The notes under the pieces: generated by a model | Database searches by the model: none | The model's input: only the letters and a program-made list of their open reading frames with translations | Told to the model about the DNA's origin: nothing | Shown here: positions 1-8,643 of the stretch, in pieces | Position numbering within the stretch: the first letter of the stretch is position 1 | Layout: each line of letters opens with the position of its first letter | Translations under genes and position numbers: made by a program | Assembly (NCBI GenBank): GCA_015654595.1 | Contig: JAATGQ010000043.1 | Coordinates: 1-41,206 of the forward strand | DNA: 41,206 nucleotides | Reading direction: 5' to 3' | Source of the DNA: Chitinophagales bacterium | GTDB taxonomy: Bacteria > Bacteroidota > Bacteroidia > Chitinophagales > Chitinophagaceae

Positions 1-160
1 GGGTGCCAGGCTCGGTCCGCTTGTACTGGCAGTCCCCGCCCAGCCGTGTCGCCATGAATTGCACCAGGCGCGAGCCGATCCCACCGGCGTCGTTTTCCAG
101 GCCGATGCCGCGTCCGCGATCGGCGACAGTCAGTCGATAGCCGGCGTCCCCGATGCAACA
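1..160 (-). pseudogene. Fragment of a sensor histidine kinase ATPase domain (5' part missing, runs off left edge)
   Basis: Read on the minus strand, this stretch is open with no stop to the window edge. It encodes a peptide with the G1-box-like DRGRGIG followed by GIGSRLVQFMATRLGG, the pattern at the end of a HATPase_c domain, probably of the HisKA_2/HWE class. The H box and N box that should precede it are absent: upstream, the same DNA is the 3' end of the DyP peroxidase gene in another frame, and no start codon is visible. GC is about 69% over 1-120, and about 80% of third codon positions are G or C, far above the rest of the window (about 50%). It may be a gene remnant, a recombination scar or a contig-end chimera. 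The family assignment is by motif only. Confidence 0.5.
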
Positions 161-1071
161 TTCTTCAAAAAGGATGCCGTAGGAACAAAAAACAGACTCC
201 CGGTCTTTGCTGTGCTGAAATCCAGCAACCTGTCGTAATTCCCTGCCGGCGAACCGATAAACATCGCATCGAGCATCTTCTTTACTGTGCTGAACGTGCT
301 CGCATAAGCGATAAAATAAGTCCCCATCTCATTGGTCGACATATTTCCAAAGGGCAGGTTGTCGCGGATGATCTTGAGATCGTCGCCGACATTGGCCAAA
401 GCAATATGGGAATTGGATGGCTTTTCATCATCCGTCATTTCAATATCATAGTCCTTTGATCTTCCGAATACCTTTTCCTGCTCTTCGACCGGCAACGCCT
501 TGAAGGCCTTCAGATCATGGATATATTTCTGAACAAACAAATAACTCCCTCCTCTGTAGGCTGGATCATCATCTCCTACCAAGCCAAAGAAGGCGCGTTT
601 TTCGCCTTTGGGATTTTCGGTGCCGTCTACAAATCCCATGATAGACCGGCCATCCCAATAGCGGAATCCATGAACCTCTTCCACAGGAACCGCCACCGGA
701 TCGAGGATTAAAGCCAGAGCTGCTGCCATATCATAACAAATACTGCTGCTGGCGCCCTTGATATGAAAATGCAGATCGCCGGGAGTAGCCACCGCCGTAT
801 GTTTTGCACCGACAATGGGTCTAAAATTCACCAGCTCCTTTGGAAGCGGCGTGGGAAGACCAAGCCGCAGCCAGGCTTCGTAGCCTATGCCCATTACTAC
901 AAGCGCCCCTGAGTCGGGAAACCGGGTCTCACCTGAATTATTAAGATTGATCACCAATGCACAAATCCTTCGGAAGGCGGCTGCAACATCCAGGTCCTTC
1001 TTAAAATTCCAGACCAGGAAGATAGTATTGTCACCACGATAATCCAGTACGTTTTGGGGCTCTGCGTTCAT
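130..1071 (-). CDS. DyP-type heme peroxidase
   Basis: A 313-residue dye-decolorizing peroxidase, a heme enzyme that uses hydrogen peroxide to oxidize dyes and other aromatic substrates. The family signature GFVDGTEN is at residues 146-153, with the catalytic aspartate at 149. The likely proximal heme histidine is H222 (in NSHIALAN), and a distal-side arginine R236 sits in IIRDNLPFG. No signal peptide is evident, so it is probably cytoplasmic, as in the YfeX-like branch. The frame stays open to 1158, but the ATG at 1071 is preferred because the upstream residues are basic and match no family feature. The last residues (after about SFLKN) lie over the GC-rich kinase fragment, so the native C-terminus may be altered. 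Confidence 0.88.
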   Translation of the reverse strand: MNAEPQNVLDYRGDNTIFLVWNFKKDLDVAAAFRRICALVINLNNSGETRFPDSGALVVMGIGYEAWLRLGLPTPLPKELVNFRPIVGAKHTAVATPGDLHFHIKGASSSICYDMAAALALILDPVAVPVEEVHGFRYWDGRSIMGFVDGTENPKGEKRAFFGLVGDDDPAYRGGSYLFVQKYIHDLKAFKALPVEEQEKVFGRSKDYDIEMTDDEKPSNSHIALANVGDDLKIIRDNLPFGNMSTNEMGTYFIAYASTFSTVKKMLDAMFIGSPAGNYDRLLDFSTAKTGSLFFVPTASFLKNVASGTPAID

Positions 1072-1381
1072 AGTTTGACGAGGTATCGCTTTCGATAGAT
1101 TTTCGAAATTACGCTTTCTTTTTAAATTGAGTACTACCTTTGTGTAAACGCCTTTCACGACCGGCAGGAACAGCCATCAGCCGATAAGTTTCTTCTTTAA
1201 TCTATGCCGGAAAGAATCGCGCGCGCTCCCATAGTGGACACCCCTTTATTATTGCCGCGGCCGAACCTGGATTTGCTAAGAAGCGCCAAGGCCATTGGGT
1301 GAAGAGACCGTATAGGCATCCGCCATCCTCCTTTCCTTCCCGTCGGCAAATGCTAGCATTACCTTTGCATGTCTTTCAACG
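1072..1381. other. Intergenic region with two TACCTTTG elements
   Basis: This 310-bp space separates the divergent DyP peroxidase and lipid kinase genes. On the plus strand it holds two exact matches to the Bacteroidota -7 box TAnnTTTG (TACCTTTG at 1135-1142 and at 1360-1367). The second lies 14 bp before the kinase ATG at 1382, so the transcript would start only a few bases before the coding sequence. Neither has a clear TTTG box 19 bp upstream, so promoter activity is likely but unproven. I see no gene in it. Confidence 0.4.
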
Positions 1382-2281
1382 ATGAAAAACAAAACCCTCC
1401 TCTTCAACCCCGCTGCGGGCGGAAAAGACTCTATATCGACTGCCGCTTTAAAAGAAATGGGATTCGACGGGGAGATCATCATGGCCCGGAAAGAAGGGGA
1501 TGTCTATGCACTGGCTAAGGAACTGGCCAGCCAGTATATTGCTGCAGGCATGGAAGACAAGGCGATGCTGGCTGTCTACGGCGGTGACGGCACTGTCATG
1601 GAAGCCGCCAGGGCGCTGTATGGGACCAAAATAGCGCTCGCGATCATCCCCGGCGGGACCGCCAATGTAATGGCCAAAGAGTTGAAGATCCCACTGCAGG
1701 CAAAGGACGCTGTCGATCTGTTGGCGACAGACTATCGATTACGCCCGATAGATATGGGGCTTGTAAATGGCTGCCCCTTTCTGATCCGGGTCAACATGGG
1801 GCTTTTTTCGGACATGATAACAGAGACGAATCCGGACCTGAAGGAAAAATGGGGACAGCTGGCTTATGGACTAACCGCTTTTCAAACACTGGGACGAGAG
1901 GCGGTGACTTTCCGGCTGAATGTCGACGGGCAGGCCCTCGAGCTGGATGCAGTAGCGCTAACGGTCACCAATGCCGGCAATGTAGGCAGGACGGGGTATT
2001 CTTTTCTGCCCGACATTCTTGTCGACGATGGGTGGCTGGACATTATCGCGCTGGACAAGGCGGATATCGGCTCTTTGCTAAGGGTTAGCGGAAGCATTCT
2101 GCTGCAAAAAGATTCGGCCGTATTGAAACACTGGAAGGCAAAAGAAGTATCGATCCGGCTTCCGGAAGGAAGCAGCTGGCTGTGTGATGACACGGAGGAA
2201 AACGCAATCGAACTGAATATAAAAATAGCGCCCGCCTCGTTGCAGGTAGTGACACAAAAAGACACCCATGAAACGCATTAA
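1382..2281 (+). CDS. Diacylglycerol kinase family lipid kinase
   Basis: A 299-residue member of the DAGK catalytic family (YegS/DgkB/sphingosine kinase fold), which phosphorylates a lipid alcohol with ATP. Seen in the sequence: the N-terminal FNP motif (residues 8-10), the nucleotide-binding GGDGT at 67-71, and PGGTANVMA at 90-98. The C-terminal beta-sandwich half contains VTNAGNVGRTGYSFLP. Length matches the soluble bacterial family. The stop lies 14 bases inside the next gene, a dual-specificity phosphatase, so the two are co-translated and probably act in one lipid pathway. The exact lipid substrate cannot be read from sequence. Confidence 0.88.
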   Translation: MKNKTLLFNPAAGGKDSISTAALKEMGFDGEIIMARKEGDVYALAKELASQYIAAGMEDKAMLAVYGGDGTVMEAARALYGTKIALAIIPGGTANVMAKELKIPLQAKDAVDLLATDYRLRPIDMGLVNGCPFLIRVNMGLFSDMITETNPDLKEKWGQLAYGLTAFQTLGREAVTFRLNVDGQALELDAVALTVTNAGNVGRTGYSFLPDILVDDGWLDIIALDKADIGSLLRVSGSILLQKDSAVLKHWKAKEVSIRLPEGSSWLCDDTEENAIELNIKIAPASLQVVTQKDTHETH

Positions 2282-2828
2282 AAGTATATGGCTGCTGATC
2301 GTTGTATTCGTCCAGAAGATCTGGGACCAGGGACATCGGGTGCTGTTGGGTATACCGACCCTCAGACGAAGCCAGATAACGGCCAATCTTTACCTGGGCG
2401 GGCAATACAACTGGCGGGGGCTGCGGCTTTTGAGAGCCATGGGCATCACCGGTATCATCAATATGCGAATGCATTCCCTGTATGTGGAAGCGCGTTACCG
2501 AGGCTTGCAGTATCTGCATCTGCCAACTCCCGACAATACCGCGCCGTCGCTGGAAGACCTGGTGAAAGGAGCGGAGTTTGCCAAAACGATCATCCAAAAC
2601 GGAGGAAAGGTTTATATCCATTGCCGCCAGGGTCTTGGCCGCGGTCCCACTATGGCGATCGCCTATCTGTTGTCAATGGGTGCAACGTATGCCGACGCCT
2701 TTGCCTCGGTAAAAAAAGTACGCACCTTTATAAACCCAAGGCCATCCCAGATAGCGCGTTTAAAAGAGCTGGAAGCCTGGTTTGAAAAGGGAAACAGGAC
2801 GGAGAAGAAACTCACTCCAAGAACATAA
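2268..2828 (+). CDS. Dual-specificity (PTP-like) phosphatase family protein
   Basis: A 186-residue cysteine phosphatase. The signature HCRQGLGRGPT gives CX5R with nucleophile C119 and R125, and D89 in the TPDN segment is in a good place for the general acid. A hydrophobic N-terminus (about residues 7-16) could anchor it at the membrane. It overlaps the upstream lipid kinase by 14 bp, which indicates translational coupling. Proteins of this fold include protein phosphatases and the phosphatidylglycerophosphate phosphatase PTPMT1. The lipid-kinase neighbour makes a lipid-phosphate substrate plausible, but this is inference. The gene ends before a bidirectional hairpin at 2914-2942. Confidence 0.8.
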   Translation: MKRIKSIWLLIVVFVQKIWDQGHRVLLGIPTLRRSQITANLYLGGQYNWRGLRLLRAMGITGIINMRMHSLYVEARYRGLQYLHLPTPDNTAPSLEDLVKGAEFAKTIIQNGGKVYIHCRQGLGRGPTMAIAYLLSMGATYADAFASVKKVRTFINPRPSQIARLKELEAWFEKGNRTEKKLTPRT

Positions 2829-2931
2829 AAATGGCTATTCCGAGGATTCCCAGAATGGCCCATCGCGCGATGTCTCCGCCGCGAGGCAAACCGCATATTG
2901 CGGCGGAAACGAAAGAGCCTGCCGATGGCAT
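2812..2931 (-). CDS. Possible 39-residue single-helix membrane peptide
   Basis: A short minus-strand frame with an ATG at 2931 and TGA at 2812-2814. It ends in a hydrophobic stretch, ARWAILGILGIAIFMFLE, that looks like one membrane helix preceded by charged residues. It lies downstream of the SusD gene in the same direction, but it begins inside the terminator hairpin and overlaps the end of the phosphatase gene by 17 bp. I do not recognise it; it may be chance. Confidence 0.18.
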   Translation of the reverse strand: MPSAGSFVSAAICGLPRGGDIARWAILGILGIAIFMFLE

Positions 2932-2942
2932 CGACAGGCTCT
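2914..2942 (-). terminator. Terminator hairpin between convergent operons
   Basis: AGAGCCTG (2914-2921) pairs with CAGGCTCT (2935-2942). After one mismatch there are four more inner pairs around a GGC loop. Read on the minus strand, a TTTCGTTTC tract follows, which suits termination after the SusD gene. On the plus strand there is no T run. Confidence 0.65.
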
Positions 2943-2963
2943 GTACTTAAGTCAAAAAGCTTA

Positions 2964-4934
2964 CTAATGCTGTGCCCACCAGATGGGGGTCAACACGGCA
3001 TCTGCGCCGCCAAGCGCGCTTACAGCGGCATTGTATCCGTTGACATTGCTGTTTGACAATGAAGAAGGATATTTCATACGCTGCGGTAAGAACTGTTGGC
3101 TAGCAGTATTAAAATTGCCAGAAGTCAATGCCGGTAAAGTTGAAATAGGCGATTCCAATACGACGTTCTCAAAGAACGGCAGACCTAGTCTCCGGTGATC
3201 ACTCCAGGTTTCCAGCGGCAGCCAGGGTGTCTGTGCGATGAACTTTTGCGTGATGATCTTTGTCAGCGCATCATTTTTCAACGAACCATTTTTGTAAAGG
3301 TTGTTTGTGGGATACTTGATTGTGGTATCAGCAACCGCGTTCGTTCCGTCAATATAGCTTGCGGTGAAACCAGCAGCCGGTTCGGTAGTGTGTGTCCAGG
3401 CCACAGAAGTACCAACTCTGTTGTAATCAGTAGAGGCAATGTAGCTGGCAGTGTAGCCGGAAACGCCCCAGTAGTCAAAACTCCTGCTTATACCCGTTTC
3501 GTAAGCAGTCTGTGCATCGATAGGTGTAGTCCAGCCTCTGACAGCGCCTTCTGCGAGCAGGAAGTAGGTTTCCCATGCGCCAAAGAAGATACGTTTCGCC
3601 GTTTGGGTTCTGAACTTTTGCTGCAGGCTGGGCACTTTACCATTGGAAACACCAATGTTTAATATTGAATTAAGGTTGTTAATCACGCCTCCCTTTGCGC
3701 CCCAATTACCATCAGGCATGGGATTCCAGGTAAAGGCTGCATCAAATGGTTTAAAGTTGGTTTTGCCATCCGCCAGCTTGAAGGTGTCGGTCGTGCCCGG
3801 ATCGATCGCGCCGCAGGTACCGCTGGGGTAAAGCGCAGCATTTGCGCTGTTGCCGGGGATGTAAAAGATCTGGAAGGCGCGGGGATCGATGGTATTGGGC
3901 AATCCGTCAAAATAATAAGGCGCATAGGGGTTGTTGGTCATCGTGGTAAACTGTACGGGAAGATATTGACCAACATAGTTGGCAGCCTTGATCTTGGACT
4001 GTGCAAGAGCCAGATTGTTCTGATCCGTAACAACGTTTGGCAGTTGGCTGGAAGTTGAAACCCCACCCAGATTTACCATCAGGTTGTTCAGCGTGACGGC
4101 TATCGGCGCCAGGTACCAGCAACGAGTATAAACTCCTGATAAATTGTTATATCCCGGAACTTCCTGTACTCCAAAATTTGTTGCATTGTCTGTGATAAAG
4201 TTGTTGGTCGCTGCTGCCGCTTCAAATTCAGCCTTTGCCTTGTCGGGATCAACCTCGGAAAGCCGCATCGCCAGTCTCAGACGCATCGAGTTCGCATATT
4301 GCTGCCAGCTCAACCAATTGTAGCCATAAGCCGGATCTTCCTTTGCAAGATCGGAGGAAGCTGCATCAACGCTTACGTCGATACCAGCACTTGCGCTGTC
4401 CAGTTCGTTGAGTGCGTAATAATAAACCGTCTTTACGTCAGAAAAGGTCGGATTGACGCCCTGAAAACCATTGATTGGCATAGGTCCAAAACAGTCGCTC
4501 ATCTCTGTCAGCAAATAAGCGCGCCAGATCCTGGCGATCCAGTAGAGGTTTTTGGTATAAAGCTTTGCCGTACCTACGGCCTCTTGTTGCTGAGCAACGG
4601 TAATGGCGCTGTTAATATAGGACAGGGCGTTTGCCTGATTACCATAATACTCGCCAATCCACTCATCATTATAGCTGCCCCATGAGAAGGTGGCGCCATC
4701 CGCATCGGATATCTGATGGCCTGCAGCAGCCCAGTAAAGGATAAATCCACGCTCCGAAACGCCTGGATTCTGCTGGGCGGTCGTAATGGAATTGTCGATA
4801 AAATATTCCGTTTGTACCTGGTCGGTGGTCGCTGCCGTCGGATCCTGGTTGACTTCAGAAAACTTTTTACAGGAGAAAAGCAATACCGGGAGTAATGCAT
4901 ATAACACCGGGTATTTTATATTTCTATTTTTCAT
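2964..4934 (-). CDS. SusD/RagB-family outer-membrane lipoprotein (pair 1)
   Basis: A 656-residue surface lipoprotein that captures nutrients, usually glycans or oligosaccharides, and passes them to its SusC partner. The signal peptide ends in the lipobox LLFSC, with the lipidated cysteine at residue 22. KKFSEVNQDPTAATTDQ and the following helices resemble the SusD-like_2 branch rather than the classic SusD. Other helical segments such as YTKNLYWIARIWRAYLLTEMSD match the TPR core of the family. It is longer than typical (about 480-560 residues). It lies 27 bp behind the SusC gene in the same operon. The ligand is unknown; the GH92 and GH2 enzymes nearby suggest a mannose- or galactose-containing glycan. 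Confidence 0.9.
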   Translation of the reverse strand: MKNRNIKYPVLYALLPVLLFSCKKFSEVNQDPTAATTDQVQTEYFIDNSITTAQQNPGVSERGFILYWAAAGHQISDADGATFSWGSYNDEWIGEYYGNQANALSYINSAITVAQQQEAVGTAKLYTKNLYWIARIWRAYLLTEMSDCFGPMPINGFQGVNPTFSDVKTVYYYALNELDSASAGIDVSVDAASSDLAKEDPAYGYNWLSWQQYANSMRLRLAMRLSEVDPDKAKAEFEAAAATNNFITDNATNFGVQEVPGYNNLSGVYTRCWYLAPIAVTLNNLMVNLGGVSTSSQLPNVVTDQNNLALAQSKIKAANYVGQYLPVQFTTMTNNPYAPYYFDGLPNTIDPRAFQIFYIPGNSANAALYPSGTCGAIDPGTTDTFKLADGKTNFKPFDAAFTWNPMPDGNWGAKGGVINNLNSILNIGVSNGKVPSLQQKFRTQTAKRIFFGAWETYFLLAEGAVRGWTTPIDAQTAYETGISRSFDYWGVSGYTASYIASTDYNRVGTSVAWTHTTEPAAGFTASYIDGTNAVADTTIKYPTNNLYKNGSLKNDALTKIITQKFIAQTPWLPLETWSDHRRLGLPFFENVVLESPISTLPALTSGNFNTASQQFLPQRMKYPSSLSNSNVNGYNAAVSALGGADAVLTPIWWAQH

Positions 4935-4961
4935 CGTCGTAGTGTTAATTGTTTTTAATGC

Positions 4962-7900
4962 TTAGAAGCCCAAAGAAAGCGTTACATAATAGGTCCTTGT
5001 AGAAGGAAAGCTTCCGCTTTCAAAACCAATGGCATTTGAACCGGTAGCATAGGCAGACTCGGGGTCTACGCCGTGCATATGACTCGTTATCATCCAGACA
5101 TTGTTACAAGCGAAAGTCAGTGACGCTCTCTGAACGACTGATCCATCAATAATCTTCTTTGGCAAAGAATAGGACAGTTGCACGTTTCTAACGCGAATAT
5201 TAGTAGCGCTGTATAAATTGGCTTCAGTGATCCCGGTGTTTCCTGTACCCAAAGCAGACCAGTATTGCTGTGGAGAAATCCTTGTCGTATTAGGTGTATA
5301 ACCGCCGGAACCGTTTGACACTACACCAGCTACCACCATAGAATCCCGCTTTCCGTTGACGACTGTCGCCGCTGCAGTACCCGCGGTTTCCATGCTCGAC
5401 AAAGTAAAAGAGTACATTTTTCCGCCCAGGCTAGCGTCGAGCAATACAGAAAGAGAAAAATGCTTATAAGAAAATTTGTTCGTCCAGCCGATGATCTGTC
5501 TTGCCTGCTGGTTGCCCAACAGGGTATCATAGGTTGTCTGCTGGGGAAGGCCAGCTCCGGACAGGATCAATTTGCCATAGTTGGGGTCTTTGGTATCGGT
5601 GACCCTTTGAAGCTTTGATCCATAAATTTCGCCATACCGATGACCTGCAATGGCGTCCACTGTGATCTGGTCGAAACCGCCCAGCTGATATTTTTGTACA
5701 CCGGGATACAATGATTTCACTGTATTCTTATTTATCGCAAGGTTTAGGCTCGTTGTCCAACCAAATCCGTTGGAAGTGGAAGGTGACAGAATCTTCGCAT
5801 CCGCGCTGACTTCAATACCCGTATTCTGTATATTTCCCGCATTGATAATTTCCTGGTTATAACCGCTCAAAGCATCCATAGGGAGGAAGATGATCTGGTG
5901 CGTCGCGTTCGATTTATACCAGGTAACATCCAAACCCAACACATCATGGAAGAACCGCAATTCGGTACCCACTTCAAAGGATTTTATCAATTCACTTCTG
6001 ATATTGGGGTTGTACAACGTAGTATTAGAATAGGCCGTGGTGTTATTGTTCGGATCGAGTCCGATATAGTAGGTATTATAAAGCTGATGAGGGTCAAGGT
6101 CGTTACAAGCTGATGCATAACCAGCTCTTAATTTACCAAAGCTAAACCAGGAAGGCAGACTTCCCCCGTGATTCTGAATCATATCACTAAATACATACGA
6201 CAGATTCACTGAAGGATAGGAAAATGCCCGGTTTGCCTTGCTCAAGGCAGAAGACCAGTCTGTACGCCAGGTAGCATTCAGGAACAGGAATTGATCGTAA
6301 TTGAGTTCCATCGTACCATATACAGAGTTGATTTCTTTTGCAGAGTGCGACTGACTAAACGTCGGATTACCCTGTGCATTGTTGATCGTGAAAAGGTTTG
6401 GGACCCTTAAGGTTCCCGCACTTGCGTGAAACTGATCACGCTGCCAGGACTGAGTATTACCACCCACACTGATCTGGCCGCCAAACTTGTCAAACAGGTT
6501 TTCCTTTTTTGCTGTCACCAGGGCATTGTAATTGGTCTGGTAGTAAGTCTCGTTACCCAGACTGTAGCTACCTGATTCGTTACCAGGGCTGCCTGCATAG
6601 GTCATTGCATTCGAACCAGTATTATAGGTATCGTCCGACCCGACGATCTGCGCATCCAACCAGTCCGTAAACTGATACTTCAGCGAAGCATAAAGGATAT
6701 AGCGATTGCGCGTATCCTGATTCAGCTGATATTTTGAAGCCCAGTAGGGATTAGTCTGGCTGCCAGGCTTATACCAGATCATGTCCCCGGCAGAATCAAC
6801 TGAATGCTTGAACTGACGGATATCAAGGCTACGAGGAAAGGTGTTGAGGGTAAGAAAGATATTATTGGTGTTAGAACCCTCCAGCGGACGATTATAAGCA
6901 TTTGCATTGCTGAACTGGATCTTGGTATCCAAGGTCCATCTTTGCTTCTGGCCAAATTTCGAAACTGCTCTCGCCGTAATATTGTTACGCGCCAGCTTAG
7001 AACCGGGAGCAATGCTCTTGTCGTCCAATCGGCTATAAGAAGCATAGACCGATGTTGCGCCATATTGCTGCTGGAAAGAGATATCCTGCGTTGAAATGAC
7101 GCCATTCTTTAAATAATTGTGCGTATTATCATAAGGTCGGTAAGGAACGCTTTTCCCGGACCAATCTACAACACTCTGGCCGGTCATTTTCGGCCCCCAG
7201 CTCGTTGCAGCCGTAGCCTCGTACTGCCCATTGGACCCCTGGCCAAAAACATTCTGTGTTTTCGGATTAGTAAAAATGCTTTCAAAACCGACGGATGAAT
7301 TGACCGAGATTCCTGTACCCGGCTGCTTAGACCCGCTTTTGGTGGTGATGATGATGACGCCGTTACCGCCTAAAGAACCGTAGAGCGCCGCGCCGGCAGG
7401 TCCTTTCAATACAGTAACGCTCGCAATATCGTTTGGATTGATATCGCTTAGTCCATTTCCCATATCCAAAGAAGGATTATAAAAATCGTCGGTACCCCCC
7501 AGCGTGCTTCTTGCCGAATTATTGGATATCGGCATACCGTCCACTACGATCAACGGCTGCGAAGTATTCGAGAGGGAGTTGTTACCGCGAAGTCGGATCT
7601 GGGAAGAACCCGCGGGGCCATTACCCGAACGCACAACTTGCAAACCAGCTACCTGCCCGGTAAGATCATTTGTAAGGTTCGGATCTTTGATCGCGTCTAA
7701 TGTTTCACCCTTCACTTCCTGAACGGAGTAGCCGAGTGATTTCTTTTGCCTCTTGATACCCAAAGCCGTCACCACTACCCCTTCCATCTGATTCGACTTC
7801 GGATGCAGCACAATGCCTGCTCCGGCTTTATCAGCGGAAATTTCCAATGTCTCAAGCCCTGCATAGCTGATCTGCAGCACGGCGCCGGGCTTTACATTGA

Positions 7901-8096
7901 TGGAAAAATGCCCCGACGCATCAGACGCCACAAAATTCTGTGTACCCTTTTCATGAACGGTCGCCGATACAATCGGTGCTCCGGCCGAGTCGGTGATCAT
8001 TCCCGTTATCGTCTTTTTTGCATCTTGTGCGCTCGCACAGAAAAAACGCATGACCATCACCAATAAGAGCAGCGATGGTTTAAGCAGCATTCTCAT
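4962..8096 (-). CDS. SusC/RagA-family TonB-linked outer-membrane transporter (pair 1)
   Basis: A 1044-residue TonB-dependent transporter. After a signal peptide ending near CASAQ comes a carboxypeptidase-regulatory-like beta domain (KKTITGMITDSAGAPIVSATV). The plug domain carries the SusC-family motif QPLIVVDGMPI and the segment SVTVLKGPAGAALYGS. The beta barrel ends at the aromatic LSLGF-stop typical of outer-membrane proteins. The frame is open to 8198, but the ATG at 8096 (or 8090) immediately precedes the hydrophobic signal core and is preferred. It is first in an operon with the SusD gene, and a plausible promoter lies at 8386-8416. Imported substrate is not identifiable from sequence. 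Confidence 0.93.
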   Translation of the reverse strand: MRMLLKPSLLLLVMVMRFFCASAQDAKKTITGMITDSAGAPIVSATVHEKGTQNFVASDASGHFSINVKPGAVLQISYAGLETLEISADKAGAGIVLHPKSNQMEGVVVTALGIKRQKKSLGYSVQEVKGETLDAIKDPNLTNDLTGQVAGLQVVRSGNGPAGSSQIRLRGNNSLSNTSQPLIVVDGMPISNNSARSTLGGTDDFYNPSLDMGNGLSDINPNDIASVTVLKGPAGAALYGSLGGNGVIIITTKSGSKQPGTGISVNSSVGFESIFTNPKTQNVFGQGSNGQYEATAATSWGPKMTGQSVVDWSGKSVPYRPYDNTHNYLKNGVISTQDISFQQQYGATSVYASYSRLDDKSIAPGSKLARNNITARAVSKFGQKQRWTLDTKIQFSNANAYNRPLEGSNTNNIFLTLNTFPRSLDIRQFKHSVDSAGDMIWYKPGSQTNPYWASKYQLNQDTRNRYILYASLKYQFTDWLDAQIVGSDDTYNTGSNAMTYAGSPGNESGSYSLGNETYYQTNYNALVTAKKENLFDKFGGQISVGGNTQSWQRDQFHASAGTLRVPNLFTINNAQGNPTFSQSHSAKEINSVYGTMELNYDQFLFLNATWRTDWSSALSKANRAFSYPSVNLSYVFSDMIQNHGGSLPSWFSFGKLRAGYASACNDLDPHQLYNTYYIGLDPNNNTTAYSNTTLYNPNIRSELIKSFEVGTELRFFHDVLGLDVTWYKSNATHQIIFLPMDALSGYNQEIINAGNIQNTGIEVSADAKILSPSTSNGFGWTTSLNLAINKNTVKSLYPGVQKYQLGGFDQITVDAIAGHRYGEIYGSKLQRVTDTKDPNYGKLILSGAGLPQQTTYDTLLGNQQARQIIGWTNKFSYKHFSLSVLLDASLGGKMYSFTLSSMETAGTAAATVVNGKRDSMVVAGVVSNGSGGYTPNTTRISPQQYWSALGTGNTGITEANLYSATNIRVRNVQLSYSLPKKIIDGSVVQRASLTFACNNVWMITSHMHGVDPESAYATGSNAIGFESGSFPSTRTYYVTLSLGF

Positions 8097-8643
8097 GATA
8101 TTCAATTTTGGTTTTATGGGATTTTCTAATTTAGAATTGTGAGCCTGATTGATTCCCCCGGTCGGATAACGGAACAATCTTACTTTTCGTAAGGACAATG
8201 TTTATGGTTGGAAATTTTTAGAAGACAACTTAACGCACCGATCGAAGCAATCGGCCACTGATCCACTCCAAGATGGTGAATGATTATTTATAAAGACACC
8301 TTTTGCGATCTTCTCATCTGACCGTTGCAGGATGTTTGGCAGGCTTGTGTGATTCAATGTGGGTTGTGTTAGTAGGTTACTCTTATAAAGATAGGAGTAA
8401 ATTAAACTGCACCAACTTTTTTTTAGGAAAAAATTAAGATATAGACATATATTTACATATATACAAATCAGACCATGTATTGTTTTAGCATGATTTTTAG
8501 CTGTGGACGTCAAATGGGCTCTTCTTACATGTCCTCTTTCCTATTTCCTCCAACAGGGCCTTACATTGCATAAAAAAAGTAAAAAGCCAAACGAGCCGCC
8601 GGCCTTTTTTCGCATCTTTACGGTCCAATCAAGCAATCCTGAA
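8097..8643. other. Divergent intergenic region of the SusCD/GH92 locus
   Basis: This 547-bp AT-rich space separates the SusC gene (minus) from the GH92 gene (plus). It holds the candidate SusC promoter at 8386-8416. On the plus side, CATCTTTA at 8613-8620 is a one-mismatch -7 box 24 bp before the GH92 start, without a clear -33 box. A small inverted repeat CTTAC/GTAAG sits at 8180-8194. Long frames across the region lack any recognisable protein character and are not called. Confidence 0.4.
8386..8416 (-). promoter_or_regulatory. Candidate promoter for the SusCD operon 1
   Basis: On the minus strand GTTG (8413-8416) is followed after exactly 19 nt by TATCTTTA (8386-8393), one mismatch from the Bacteroidota -7 box TAnnTTTG. 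It would give a leader of about 280 nt before the SusC ATG at 8096, which is long but not unusual for regulated loci. Confidence 0.45.

Noticed and set aside
1276..1482. Minus-strand 68-residue frame over the lipid kinase start
   Set aside because: It overlaps the conserved FNP start region of the kinase and has no features of its own.
8202..8513. Minus-strand frame of 103 residues upstream of SusC
   Set aside because: AT-rich, with unlikely composition and no family features. It lies over the predicted promoter region.
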